Shown here one piece after another: positions 49,574 through 57,071 of a stretch of DNA of 64,000 nt; within the stretch, counting starts at the first letter, position 1, and every line of letters begins with the position of its first letter. The stretch is from Cohnella pontilimi. Lineage in GTDB: Bacteria; Bacillota; Bacilli; Paenibacillales; Paenibacillaceae. The stretch spans positions 248,001-312,000 of the forward strand of contig NZ_SUPK01000003.1 in NCBI RefSeq assembly GCF_005049045.1. The letters run 5' to 3'. The translations under genes were made by a program, and so were the position numbers. A model generated the notes under the pieces. That model had not been told where the DNA came from and searched no databases. It was given only the letters and a program-made list of their open reading frames with translations.

Positions 49574-49848
49574 GCGCCGTAAAGCTGTCGGATCGGCCGA
49601 GTCTGCGCAGTCCGGGCCTGATGAAGTACGACAAAGCCCGGCAAACGGAATTGTTGCTGCTGCCGGAGCGGGTCGTCGAGCTTAACGATACGGCGGGTGC
49701 GATTCTCCGGCTTTGCGATGGTCAGCGTACGGTCACGCAGTTGATCGAAGAACTCGAGACGGTATACGTCCAGACCGGCCTGGGGGACGATATCGTCGCG
49801 TTCATCTCTTCAGCGGCGGAGAGGGGTTGGTTGGAACTATGCAACTAG
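49570..49848 (+). CDS. pqqD: PqqD, PqqA peptide chaperone
   Basis: A 92-residue RiPP recognition element protein. PqqD binds PqqA and presents it to the radical SAM enzyme PqqE. Seen: the KYDKARQTELLLLPERVVELNDTA opening (split for length), the winged-helix segment AILRLCDGQRTVTQLIEEL and the closing RGWLEL. It is a stand-alone PqqD, not fused to PqqE. It overlaps pqqC at the start and pqqE at the end (10 bases), which implies coordinated synthesis. Confidence 0.95.
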   Translation: MSAVKLSDRPSLRSPGLMKYDKARQTELLLLPERVVELNDTAGAILRLCDGQRTVTQLIEELETVYVQTGLGDDIVAFISSAAERGWLELCN

Positions 49849-50927
49849 ATTTGCCGTACGCATTGACCGCGGAAGTCACGCATCGTTGTCCCCTTCACTG
49901 TCCCTACTGCTCGAATCCGATCGAGCTGCGCCAAAGGGAGAATGAGCTGTCGACTGATGAGTGGCTGAGCGTGCTTACGCAAGCCGGTGATCTTGGGGTT
50001 GCGCAGGTTCATTTCACGGGAGGAGAACCGCTGCTGCGGCAGGATCTGGAGGTCCTCGTCCACTGTGCCAGGGAAGCGGAACTATACGTCAATCTCATCA
50101 CTAGCGGTATAGGATTGACGGAAGAGCGTCTTAGACAGCTCTCGGAGGCCGGAATTAACAGCGTTCAGTTGAGTGTACAGGCCTCATCCGCCAAGCTGGC
50201 CGATTCGATCGCCGGTTTTAATTCGCACGAACTGAAACGTCAAGCCGCGCAGCGTATCCGCGCCAGCGGACTCCCTCTGCATATGAACGTCGTCCTTCAC
50301 CGGGCCAATCTTCACCAGATCGAAGAGATTATCGAGCTCTGCGTGGAATGGGGAGCACAGCGACTGGAGTTGGCCAATGCCCAATATTACGGATGGGCTC
50401 TGCGTAACGTTCAGCAATTGCTGCCGCGAAGGGAGCAGCTTCAAGAAGCCGAAGCCGCCTATGTTCGGGCGCGCGAACGCTTCCGCAATCAAATCGAACT
50501 TCTATGGATCTTGCCTGATTATTATGAAGAGTTTCCGAAACCCTGCATCGGCGGCTGGGGCAGGCTTTCGCTTACGGTAGCGCCGGATGGACGAGTATTG
50601 CCCTGTACGGCTGCATCTGAAATTCGGAGCTTGTCGTTTGAGAATGTGAAGGAACGTGAACTATCCTGGATATGGAAGCATTCCCCCTCCTTTAACGCTT
50701 TTCGAGGCAGCGATTGGATGCCGGAGCCTTGCAAAAGCTGCGAGCGCCGCGAGCTGGATTACGGCGGATGCCGCTGTCAGGCTTTCCTATTGACGGGCGA
50801 CGCACGGACAGCGGATCCCGTTTGCAAGTGGTCCCCTCATCGATACGCGATCACGGATCGCATTCGCTCGATCGAGAATATCGATGATCATGCTCCCGCT
50901 CCCGTTTATTCCTACCGCGGCAGGTGA
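49839..50927 (+). CDS. pqqE: PqqE, radical SAM PqqA crosslinking enzyme
   Basis: A 362-residue radical SAM/SPASM enzyme that forms the C-C bond between Glu and Tyr of PqqA. The 4Fe-4S motif is Cys17-x3-Cys21-x2-Cys24 (CPLHCPYC), followed by HFTGGEPLLR, the SAM-binding GGE motif. The C-terminal SPASM part has CIGGWGRLSLTVAPDG, LPCTAASEI, CKSCERRELDYGGCRCQAF, giving the extra cluster cysteines. Length matches the family. The start is ATG at 49839, inside the end of pqqD, with GAGGGG further upstream. The M19 gene starts 7 bases after its stop. Confidence 0.95.
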   Translation: MQLDLPYALTAEVTHRCPLHCPYCSNPIELRQRENELSTDEWLSVLTQAGDLGVAQVHFTGGEPLLRQDLEVLVHCAREAELYVNLITSGIGLTEERLRQLSEAGINSVQLSVQASSAKLADSIAGFNSHELKRQAAQRIRASGLPLHMNVVLHRANLHQIEEIIELCVEWGAQRLELANAQYYGWALRNVQQLLPRREQLQEAEAAYVRARERFRNQIELLWILPDYYEEFPKPCIGGWGRLSLTVAPDGRVLPCTAASEIRSLSFENVKERELSWIWKHSPSFNAFRGSDWMPEPCKSCERRELDYGGCRCQAFLLTGDARTADPVCKWSPHRYAITDRIRSIENIDDHAPAPVYSYRGR

Positions 50928-50934
50928 TCGGCGC

Positions 50935-51915
50935 ATGAAAATATTCGACGCTCATTGCGACGTACTGAGTAAGCTGCTGGAGAACCCGGGACTGGATTTT
51001 GCCCGTGGTCATGAAGGTCTGGACGTTACGTTGGAGAGAATGCTGGCATCGGGCATCCGCGTGCAAAATTTCGCCGTGTATTTGCCTGAACGATGGTCCG
51101 GCGATTTTAAGCATGTCCTGGAAAGCGTCGACTTGTTCCATGAACGCATTCTTGCCCTTCCGCAAATGCGGTTTATTCGCACGAAAACCGATTTGCGACT
51201 CGCCTTGAACGAAGATCGGATCGGAGCGATGCTGTCCCTGGAAGGGGTAGATTCGCTTCATGGGAACTTGGCTTTACTTCGTATCCTCTACCGCCTCGGC
51301 ATAAGGACCGTCGGGATCACCTGGAATCGTGCCAACTGGGCGGCGGACGGCGTTCTGGAGGCTAGAAACGGCGGTTTTACCGCTGCGGGAATGGATTTGA
51401 TCCGGGAATGCAACCGGCTGGGCATGATCATGGACGTCTCCCATCTTTCCGAGAAAGGCTTTTGGGAACTCATCGAAGCGTCCCGAAGGCCCGTTATCGC
51501 TTCCCACTCCAACGCAAAATCGATCAGCAATCGCTTAAGGAATTTGACGGATGCCCAAATCGTCTCCCTCATTCAGACCGGGGGCGTCATCGGGATTACG
51601 TTCGTTCCCCCGTTCGTGAGCACGGAAGAACCGGTCTCGATGGATCGAATTCTGCTTCACATCGATCACATATGCGCGTTGGGCGGGAAGCGCCATATCG
51701 GCTTTGGTTCAGACTTCGACGGGATTCGGGAATGGATCGTCGGACTGGAACATGCAGGGCAATACGACCGATTGGTGAATCTGCTGCTGAAGCATTACCG
51801 GGAGGAAGACGTCAAGCTCTTTGTATTCGGCAATTGGTTCAGATTCTATATGGAGCATTTGCCCGAAGAATCGGCGTTAGATCAGGGAGCTGCAGCGAGC
51901 AGTCTCGGATCATGA
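50935..51915 (+). CDS. M19 family (membrane dipeptidase) zinc dipeptidase
   Basis: A 326-residue dipeptidase of the renal dipeptidase family. The binuclear zinc ligands are visible: His7/Asp9 (DAHCD), Glu in MLSLEGVDS, His in MDVSHLS, His in VIASHSN and Asp in GSDFDG. M19 enzymes cleave dipeptides. It begins 7 bases after pqqE with an AGGTG site, so it belongs to the pqq operon. Gram-negative pqq clusters use M16 proteases (PqqF/PqqG), and no M16 gene is seen here. I infer that this enzyme helps release or trim the crosslinked Glu-Tyr unit. No signal peptide is present, which suits a cytosolic role. Its 3' end overlaps the convergent gene by 34 bases. Confidence 0.9.
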   Translation: MKIFDAHCDVLSKLLENPGLDFARGHEGLDVTLERMLASGIRVQNFAVYLPERWSGDFKHVLESVDLFHERILALPQMRFIRTKTDLRLALNEDRIGAMLSLEGVDSLHGNLALLRILYRLGIRTVGITWNRANWAADGVLEARNGGFTAAGMDLIRECNRLGMIMDVSHLSEKGFWELIEASRRPVIASHSNAKSISNRLRNLTDAQIVSLIQTGGVIGITFVPPFVSTEEPVSMDRILLHIDHICALGGKRHIGFGSDFDGIREWIVGLEHAGQYDRLVNLLLKHYREEDVKLFVFGNWFRFYMEHLPEESALDQGAAASSLGS

Positions 51916-52994
51916 TTGCCCGGTTGCACAAAACCGACAGGCAGCTCGTCCCCAGCCTTCAGAATCTTGTCCCGCGCGACGAATTTCGTTAGCAGGGTTT
52001 CGAAAAAAAGCGGACGTTTCTCCCATACGTCCTTCGGCACCGTCAGCACGAAACGGCCTTCACGGTCGGGAATCGTCACGAAATAGGGAGTTCCAGGCGG
52101 CACGTCGAGTCCTGCCAGCAGGCCGGTGTATGTCGCTCCTTTCGAGGTCGTGCAGACCAATTCGGAAGGCTTATCGTCGATCACCGAGCCTTCCCTGGGC
52201 AGTCGGATCCGAAGGTCTACGCTCGTATTTCGGGGGAGAATAAAGACTTTGCCTTCCGGCAACTCGAATCGGCGCGTGCCGACGATTACCGTAAGATTCG
52301 TTTCCTCTTCCTCCGGCCAGTAAAACATTTCATATCTCCCGTTTCGATCCGTCGGGGTTGACTTGGCGAAGCTTTCTCCGCCATCCCGGTCAATCCATAC
52401 GATCGCGTCCTTCACCGGACTGCCATCGGCATCCACGACTTGCCCCGAGATACGATACTTATCTACACGGAAAAAGGAAATCCTGTCCCCCTTCTCGATC
52501 CTAAATCGAGCGTGCACCTTGACTTGGCTCGCGTCCGTATCGGAAGGCATAACCTTGGTCACCTCGATCGGATGGTAAACGGTGATCGCCGAGGACGCCG
52601 AAAGGATGGTATCGGCCTCTCCTTTCTCTATCGGCTTGCCCGCGATCGTTGCGTCTTGGACCGACACTACGCGAACGAGCTTGTTGACGATCAGACTACG
52701 ATCGACGAGCAGCTCGAATGTGCCATCTTTCTTGGTTGGGATGGTTCTTCCTTGCGTACCCGCTTGCACGAGGGCATTCGCTACCGGTCGTTCACCGTAT
52801 GTAAGCTTGCCTTGAATGGCCGTTAGATGAGAGCCGTCACTCTCCCACGTTTTAGCGGTAAATGACGTCTGTTCAAGCTCCATCCGGCCTGGGTGGACTT
52901 CCGGTTGCGCATTCACGTCCGCATGGGAAGCCGTACATAACGTGATTCCAGCAGCTAAGAGCACGATTAGCCGTGTTTTGGTTATCGTTTTCAA
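51882..52994 (-). CDS. Secreted carboxypeptidase-regulatory-like domain protein
   Basis: A 370-residue exported protein. Signal peptide about 1-25 (KTITKTRLIVLLAAGITLC then TASHA). Two prealbumin-like/carboxypeptidase-regulatory beta-domains are visible: ERPVANALVQAGTQG ... TKKDGTFELLV, and YRISGQVVDADGSPVKDAIVWI ... DRNGRYEMFYWP. A third beta-rich part follows. No catalytic site is seen. It lies just downstream of the PQQ dehydrogenase gene on the same strand, past a hairpin. The start is TTG at 52994, with AAAGGAG 9 bases upstream. It may be an accessory or docking protein for the dehydrogenase; this is inference. Confidence 0.75.
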   Translation of the reverse strand: MKTITKTRLIVLLAAGITLCTASHADVNAQPEVHPGRMELEQTSFTAKTWESDGSHLTAIQGKLTYGERPVANALVQAGTQGRTIPTKKDGTFELLVDRSLIVNKLVRVVSVQDATIAGKPIEKGEADTILSASSAITVYHPIEVTKVMPSDTDASQVKVHARFRIEKGDRISFFRVDKYRISGQVVDADGSPVKDAIVWIDRDGGESFAKSTPTDRNGRYEMFYWPEEEETNLTVIVGTRRFELPEGKVFILPRNTSVDLRIRLPREGSVIDDKPSELVCTTSKGATYTGLLAGLDVPPGTPYFVTIPDREGRFVLTVPKDVWEKRPLFFETLLTKFVARDKILKAGDELPVGFVQPGNHDPRLLAAAP

Positions 52995-53019
52995 TGAATA
53001 GGTCTCCTTTCCCAAATAA

Positions 53020-53048
53020 GGCGGACAAGACGATTCGTCTTGTCCGCC
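53020..53048 (-). terminator. Terminator of the PQQ dehydrogenase gene
   Basis: GGCGGACAAGACGA (53020-53033) pairs with TCGTCTTGTCCGCC (ending 53048), with T residues after it on the minus strand. A 17-base tandem duplication (53041-53057 and 53058-53074) overlaps its edge. Confidence 0.85.
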
Positions 53049-53079
53049 GTGCCGAATTGTCCGCCGTGCCGAATCTGAG

Positions 53080-54801
53080 TTATTTCGTGGAATGCGCTCC
53101 GCCCGTCTGGGCATTGCCTGCCTGACCTTGCGTCTTGTCGCCTCCCAGACCGAACACATGCACTTTCGGCTTCGTTCCGCCTGTGGTGAAGACAATGTAC
53201 TCCTTGCCGTCAACGGTGAAGATCGACGGGGCGGCTTGCACGTTATCCCCGGATGTCTGGAACGTCCAGATCACCTTTCCCGCCTTAATATCCAGTGCAT
53301 TGATCTTGCCGTCCAGCTCGCCGAAGAACGCCAGTCCCGAATCCGTGCTCGTCAAGCCGCCTCGCTGCGGATCCGTCGTCTTGATCTGGTAAGCTTGCTT
53401 GCCGGTATCGACGTTGATCGCGGTGACCGTACCGAATGCCTTGACATTAGGCACCTCTCCCATTGTCGTGCCGAAAGCCGCCGCACCTGGAAAATCCGGG
53501 GTTGCCGCTTCCGCTTCGGTCTTCGCCGATTTGTAGAGAGTAGGCGACTCGACGCCCGGAATCAAGACGTAATTCGTAGCGGGATCGTAACATTCGGGCG
53601 CATAATTCTCACCGCCGAGCACTCCGGGGTAGCTGACCGTGCCTCCGGGCGTGGGCTTCTTGCGATCAATCTTGGCAAAAGGAATACCATCCCATACGAC
53701 ATCCCCATTTGCCGCATCCCAGGCAAACCATAAACCTGACTTGCCGCCTTCCACGACCAGCTTCTTTTTCTGCCCCTTCACCGTGGCATTAATAATCATC
53801 GGAGAGGCTGCCGCGTCATAGTCCCACACGTCATGTTTGACTTCCTGCTTGGCCCAGACGAGCTTGCCGGTCATTGCGTTGACAGCCACGACCGAATCGG
53901 TGTGCGGGTTATCTCCCGGACGTTTGGCACCGTAGAAATCCGGGGCAGGATTGCCCACCGCAAAGTACATGATGTCGGTCTCTTCGTCGATCGCAACGGG
54001 ATTCCACACCGTTCCGCCCCCTTGGAACTGGCTTTTCGCCAGCCAATCCTGGCCTTTTGGCGGTACGGTCCAGAAAGGAGATTCCCAAGCCGGCGTCAAA
54101 TCGCTCGCCTTGAACGCCGCTACGAAACCTCGAACGCCGTTATCGCTGCCGCTGCTTCCGATATAGACGTTGCCCTTGTAATATTGAGGAGCGGTCGTCT
54201 CATAGTACCCGTTCTCGAGTGTAACCCCATCGATATAGTCGGCAATTTTGATCATTTTCACCAACTGGCCGGTCTTCTGATCCAGGGAGATTAGCGAGTT
54301 GTCCACCGCGAGCATAAACACTTTCCCTTCGCCAACCGCGACGCCGCGATTCGCGATAATCCCCGCTTTCGAGAAGCTGGCCGCTTGCTCAGCCGTAGGT
54401 TTCCAATGCCAAATGGTATTCCCCGTCACGGCGTCAAACGCGAACACCTGGTTCCCCGCCGTCGTCAAGTAGATGACCCCGTCGACGACGACGGGATACG
54501 ACTGATTTCCATTCTTGACGTCCTTGTCGAGTGACTTCAGGTCCGCGGACCAGATGACGCCAAGATCCTTGACGTTATCGACGGAGATCTCCTTGTAAGG
54601 GACATGACGGTTATTGGCCAGCGTAAAGCCATAAGAGCCCCAATTTTCAAAGGAGGTGCCGGTCACGCCGGTTGCGGAAGGTGGTGCAGATGCGGTTTGT
54701 CCTGGCGTTGGCGAAGGTGCGACATTATTGTTGTTGTTTCCGGTACACGCGCTAAGCGCAATGACTAACGCAAGAGCCACTCCGATTTTTGTTTTTTTCA
54801 C
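53080..54801 (-). CDS. PQQ-dependent dehydrogenase, surface lipoprotein
   Basis: A 573-residue quinoprotein. The signal peptide ends at lipobox LSAC (Cys19), then an Asn/Pro/Thr-rich tether. The eight-bladed PQQ propeller follows with Trp-docking blades (NTIWHWKP, GKLVWAKQ, GKVIWTFQ). Aligned to methanol dehydrogenase: Asn284 (AVGNPAPDF) and catalytic Asp327 (HDVWDYD) are kept. The usual metal-ligand Glu is Asp220 (SSGSDNGVRG). Asp329 follows the catalytic Asp by two, as in lanthanide enzymes. The vicinal Cys-Cys near the PQQ is absent (AGIIANRG). Substrate is an alcohol or sugar, unknown. GTG at 54801 has GGAGG 8 bases upstream. It neighbours the pqq operon. Confidence 0.92.
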   Translation of the reverse strand: MKKTKIGVALALVIALSACTGNNNNNVAPSPTPGQTASAPPSATGVTGTSFENWGSYGFTLANNRHVPYKEISVDNVKDLGVIWSADLKSLDKDVKNGNQSYPVVVDGVIYLTTAGNQVFAFDAVTGNTIWHWKPTAEQAASFSKAGIIANRGVAVGEGKVFMLAVDNSLISLDQKTGQLVKMIKIADYIDGVTLENGYYETTAPQYYKGNVYIGSSGSDNGVRGFVAAFKASDLTPAWESPFWTVPPKGQDWLAKSQFQGGGTVWNPVAIDEETDIMYFAVGNPAPDFYGAKRPGDNPHTDSVVAVNAMTGKLVWAKQEVKHDVWDYDAAASPMIINATVKGQKKKLVVEGGKSGLWFAWDAANGDVVWDGIPFAKIDRKKPTPGGTVSYPGVLGGENYAPECYDPATNYVLIPGVESPTLYKSAKTEAEAATPDFPGAAAFGTTMGEVPNVKAFGTVTAINVDTGKQAYQIKTTDPQRGGLTSTDSGLAFFGELDGKINALDIKAGKVIWTFQTSGDNVQAAPSIFTVDGKEYIVFTTGGTKPKVHVFGLGGDKTQGQAGNAQTGGAHSTK

Positions 54802-55020
54802 GATTTCAACCTCCAAGATGGATGAGTGTGCGACTTCTTGACTCATGGAAAGATCCCGCTTCAAGCAATCCTCGTTACTAGTGGTATTTCCTAATTCGCG
54901 TAAGTTATGTAAGCGGACGCCGTTTCAATCTCCCCGTTTTCGTTCTTGAACGTCAAAAAGCCCTTCCGGCTTCCGATCGGGAAGCGAAAGGGCTGTTGAG
55001 CTTGTTTTGTAAGGTGTTGG
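54802..55020 (-). other. Leader region of the dehydrogenase with upstream terminator
   Basis: This stretch holds the promoter/leader of the PQQ dehydrogenase. A hairpin at about 54956-54996 (agcccttt / aaagggct with inner ccgattcgg-like pairing) and T residues ends transcription from upstream. I could not place -35/-10 boxes with confidence. Confidence 0.5.
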
Positions 55021-55044
55021 AAAAACCGGGAGCCGGGCGCTCCC
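55021..55044 (-). terminator. Terminator after the small membrane protein gene
   Basis: gggagc (55028-55033) pairs with gctccc (55039-55044). On the minus strand a ggttttt tail follows. Confidence 0.75.
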
Positions 55045-55047
55045 TTT

Positions 55048-55296
55048 TTAAGATTGAATTTCGTAGCTCGTTGGATTCTTGGGATCGAGGATGCCGGCCG
55101 TCTCCTGGTCACTCTGTGAGTCGGAAAGCCTTCCGAGTTTCCAGCCGATCCCGATATTCAACACCGCCATCGCCCCGTATAAGACAAAGTCTCCCCAAGG
55201 CTCCGGAAGCAAAAGATCGGCGAGAAGCCAACCGCCTGTCAAGGAGAATCCCATCAATGCGCCTTTCGCAGGCGATTTCATAAAAATTTTAGCCAT
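55048..55296 (-). CDS. Small membrane protein, 82 aa
   Basis: An 82-residue protein with two predicted transmembrane segments: about residues 12-29 (ALMGFSLTGGWLLADLLL) and 35-50 (WGDFVLYGAMAVLNIGIG). The C-terminal tail is polar (SDSQSDQETAGILD). I recognise no family. AAGGAGG lies 7 bases before ATG at 55296. It lies between the PQQ dehydrogenase and the CuA lipoprotein gene. Whether it takes part in that system is unknown. Confidence 0.7.
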   Translation of the reverse strand: MAKIFMKSPAKGALMGFSLTGGWLLADLLLPEPWGDFVLYGAMAVLNIGIGWKLGRLSDSQSDQETAGILDPKNPTSYEIQS

Positions 55297-55499
55297 CACA
55301 CATCCTCCTTTTTGCATGCGTCGCATAATAAGCCCATATGAAGATCAGCATATAATCTGAATCCGGTTCTTGATTCCCCTACTCCGACTGTATGTCGGGG
55401 ACAAGAGCGATTATGCAACGAAATCCCATCCGGCCAAGGATAACTTGGCGAGCAACGGAGATAATAACACTGATTAACTCTGGGAGGCATTTACGCTAC

Positions 55500-55910
55500 A
55501 TGAAACGGAAATCCGTGAAATTATGTATGGTTCTCGCGCTGTTCACCATGTTCGCGCTTAACGCATGCGGCAAATCAAACAATCAAATCTCGAATCCGCA
55601 ATCTCCTTCGGCGCCTTCCTCGCCTCAGAAGGCAGGGGGTGGCGGAACTACAATAGAAATTACGGAGAATGCCGTAAACTGGTCGTTCAGCCAACCCGAG
55701 ATCAGAGCCAAAGTTGGCGACACGCTTAAGCTTCACTTGATCAACCAAACAGGGGTTCACGGGTTGACGATTGATGACCTGGGCGTGAATCTTAAGGACG
55801 GCGAAACCGCGACGATCAAATTGGACAAAGCCGGTACATACGACTTTTATTGCAGTATTCAGTGCGGACAAGGCCATGACAATATGGTAGGGCAGCTTAT
55901 AGTCGAATAA
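55500..55910 (+). CDS. CuA-type (COX2-like) cupredoxin lipoprotein
   Basis: A 136-residue lipoprotein. Lipobox LNAC puts the lipid on Cys23, then a Ser/Pro/Gly tether. The cupredoxin domain carries all CuA ligands: His87 (GVHGLTIDDLG, like the HSFTIPSLGV of cytochrome oxidase subunit II), then Cys118-x3-Cys122-x3-His126-x2-Met129 (CSIQCGQGHDNM). CuA is a binuclear copper electron-transfer site. Here it is not fused to COX2 helices, so it is a free, membrane-tethered electron carrier. It lies beside the PQQ dehydrogenase and may receive electrons from the cytochrome c or the dehydrogenase; this is inference. GGGAGG is 12 bases before the ATG. Confidence 0.9.
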   Translation: MKRKSVKLCMVLALFTMFALNACGKSNNQISNPQSPSAPSSPQKAGGGGTTIEITENAVNWSFSQPEIRAKVGDTLKLHLINQTGVHGLTIDDLGVNLKDGETATIKLDKAGTYDFYCSIQCGQGHDNMVGQLIVE

Positions 55911-55948
55911 TTGAACGAACGAAACTTGGGCAGCGTCACGATTTTTAC

Positions 55949-55967
55949 GCTGACCTACGCGGTCAGC
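55949..55967. other. Small hairpin GCTGACC-N5-GGTCAGC
   Basis: A perfect 7-bp stem after the CuA gene, without a T run. It may be a weak terminator or leader structure of the next gene. Confidence 0.4.
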
Positions 55968-55992
55968 TCCGGTCAATGAGCGGAAAGTCGCA

Positions 55993-56020
55993 TTGATTTT
56001 GCCGCCTGATGTTCTATAAT
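55993..56020 (+). promoter_or_regulatory. Sigma-A type promoter of the HExxH gene
   Basis: TTGATT (55993-55998) and TATAAT (56015-56020) lie 16 bases apart, just before the HExxH gene. Confidence 0.6.
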
Positions 56021-56056
56021 AAGGTCTAATGTTCAAAGAAAGCTCTGGTGAAGTGA

Positions 56057-56551
56057 TTGCAAAAACGAAGTCTCGAACAGAGCATTCGCGAATGGCTCCG
56101 GATTTCGGGGAGTACCGTGAAGGTTGTGGTGAAAGACCGTTTTCCCGGCGGCCGGCTCGTCGGAGGGAAGTATCACCCGGCTACTCACACTGTCACCTTG
56201 TATCAGGAGTGCATCCGCGAGCAATGCCTGCAGTTGTTCGGTACAGAAGCGTATTTCGAGGAATATGCCGCCATTGTGTTCGCCCATGAGCTTGGGCACG
56301 CGGAGGACCGGCAATTGGACCAGCTGACGGAATTGCTGGAAAGTCGGCTGCTTACCGGTTCGGAGAAACAAACGATCGCGCTCAAGATTGAGAAGAACGC
56401 CTGGGCCTACGCCGCCAAGCTGTTTTCGGATTGGAAGCAGGCGGCGTTCCTTCAGCAAATCGTTTATCAATCTTTGGAGCCCTATTATACGGCAATTAGC
56501 AAACAATCCGCGGCTGCCCGCCGCAAAAACAAACAACCGGCTACTGCGTGA
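56057..56551 (+). CDS. HExxH zincin-like protein, 164 aa
   Basis: A 164-residue protein with a clear zinc-protease motif His77-Glu78-x-x-His81-x-x-Asp84 (AHELGHAED). It resembles a small ImmA/IrrE- or minigluzincin-type metallopeptidase, but no named family is recognised. There is no signal peptide. The C-terminus is basic (RRKNKQPATA). The start is TTG at 56057 because a stop codon precedes it directly; the ribosome binding site is weak, so a GTG further in is possible. It has its own promoter and terminator. Confidence 0.7.
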   Translation: MQKRSLEQSIREWLRISGSTVKVVVKDRFPGGRLVGGKYHPATHTVTLYQECIREQCLQLFGTEAYFEEYAAIVFAHELGHAEDRQLDQLTELLESRLLTGSEKQTIALKIEKNAWAYAAKLFSDWKQAAFLQQIVYQSLEPYYTAISKQSAAARRKNKQPATA

Positions 56552-56575
56552 GCAGTGCCGGTTGTTTATTTTATT
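56530..56575 (+). terminator. Terminator after the HExxH gene
   Basis: acaaccggc ... actgc pairs with gcagt ... gccggttgt, with ttattttatt after it. The stem begins inside the end of the coding region. Confidence 0.8.
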
Positions 56576-56578
56576 CGA

Positions 56579-56938
56579 TTAATCGTCGTTACGTTGACGT
56601 GCACGCGCTTCGCCGCCTTTGCGGCCGGCTTCTTCGCGGCTCATTTTCCCGTCATTGCCGCCGCTGTTGCCGCGGGACTCGCCGCCTTTTTGACCGATTT
56701 CCTGATAGAATTCACGGTCATGCGAGTCGGAAGTGGCCTCGCCGCCTTTGCGGCCGATCTCTTGATAAAATTCACGGCCATGAGATTCGGCAGTGGCCTC
56801 GCCGCCCTTGCGGCCGATTTCTTGGTAGAATTCGCGGTCGTGGTTTTTGGCCGTCGCTTCTCCACCCATACGTCCTGCTTCTTCGCGGCTCATTTTCCCG
56901 TCGTTGTTCCCACGGTTACCTCCATTGTTACGCGCCAC
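56579..56938 (-). CDS. KGG-repeat general stress protein (GsiB-like)
   Basis: A 119-residue, hydrophilic, Gly/Glu/Lys-rich protein. The KGG (con-10-like) motif repeats: SREEAGRMGGEATA, three units of REFYQEIGRKGGEA (the last QKGGES), then SREEAGRKGGEARA. Such proteins are hydrophilins induced by stress or in spores, as in GsiB and YciG. The start is GTG at 56938, with AAAGGAG 8 bases upstream; longer frames upstream lack one. It is monocistronic. The tandem repeats suggest growth by internal duplication. Confidence 0.85.
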   Translation of the reverse strand: MARNNGGNRGNNDGKMSREEAGRMGGEATAKNHDREFYQEIGRKGGEATAESHGREFYQEIGRKGGEATSDSHDREFYQEIGQKGGESRGNSGGNDGKMSREEAGRKGGEARARQRNDD

Positions 56939-57071
56939 TCGAATCACTCCTTTTGGGTTAAAATTGATGTCTCTCGACAACCTTTTTTTACCCGGGTGAT
57001 TCCTTGTCAAACGCTCTTCATTCTAAGAAAACTCTTATGCAAGAAGTTGGTTAACCGACGTGAATATGGGT

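Noticed and set aside
54891..54955. A possible second PqqA-like peptide ending in SAYITYAN before the dehydrogenase
   Set aside because: It starts in the T run of a terminator, and the Glu-to-Tyr spacing is not E-x3-Y. It is probably leader sequence.
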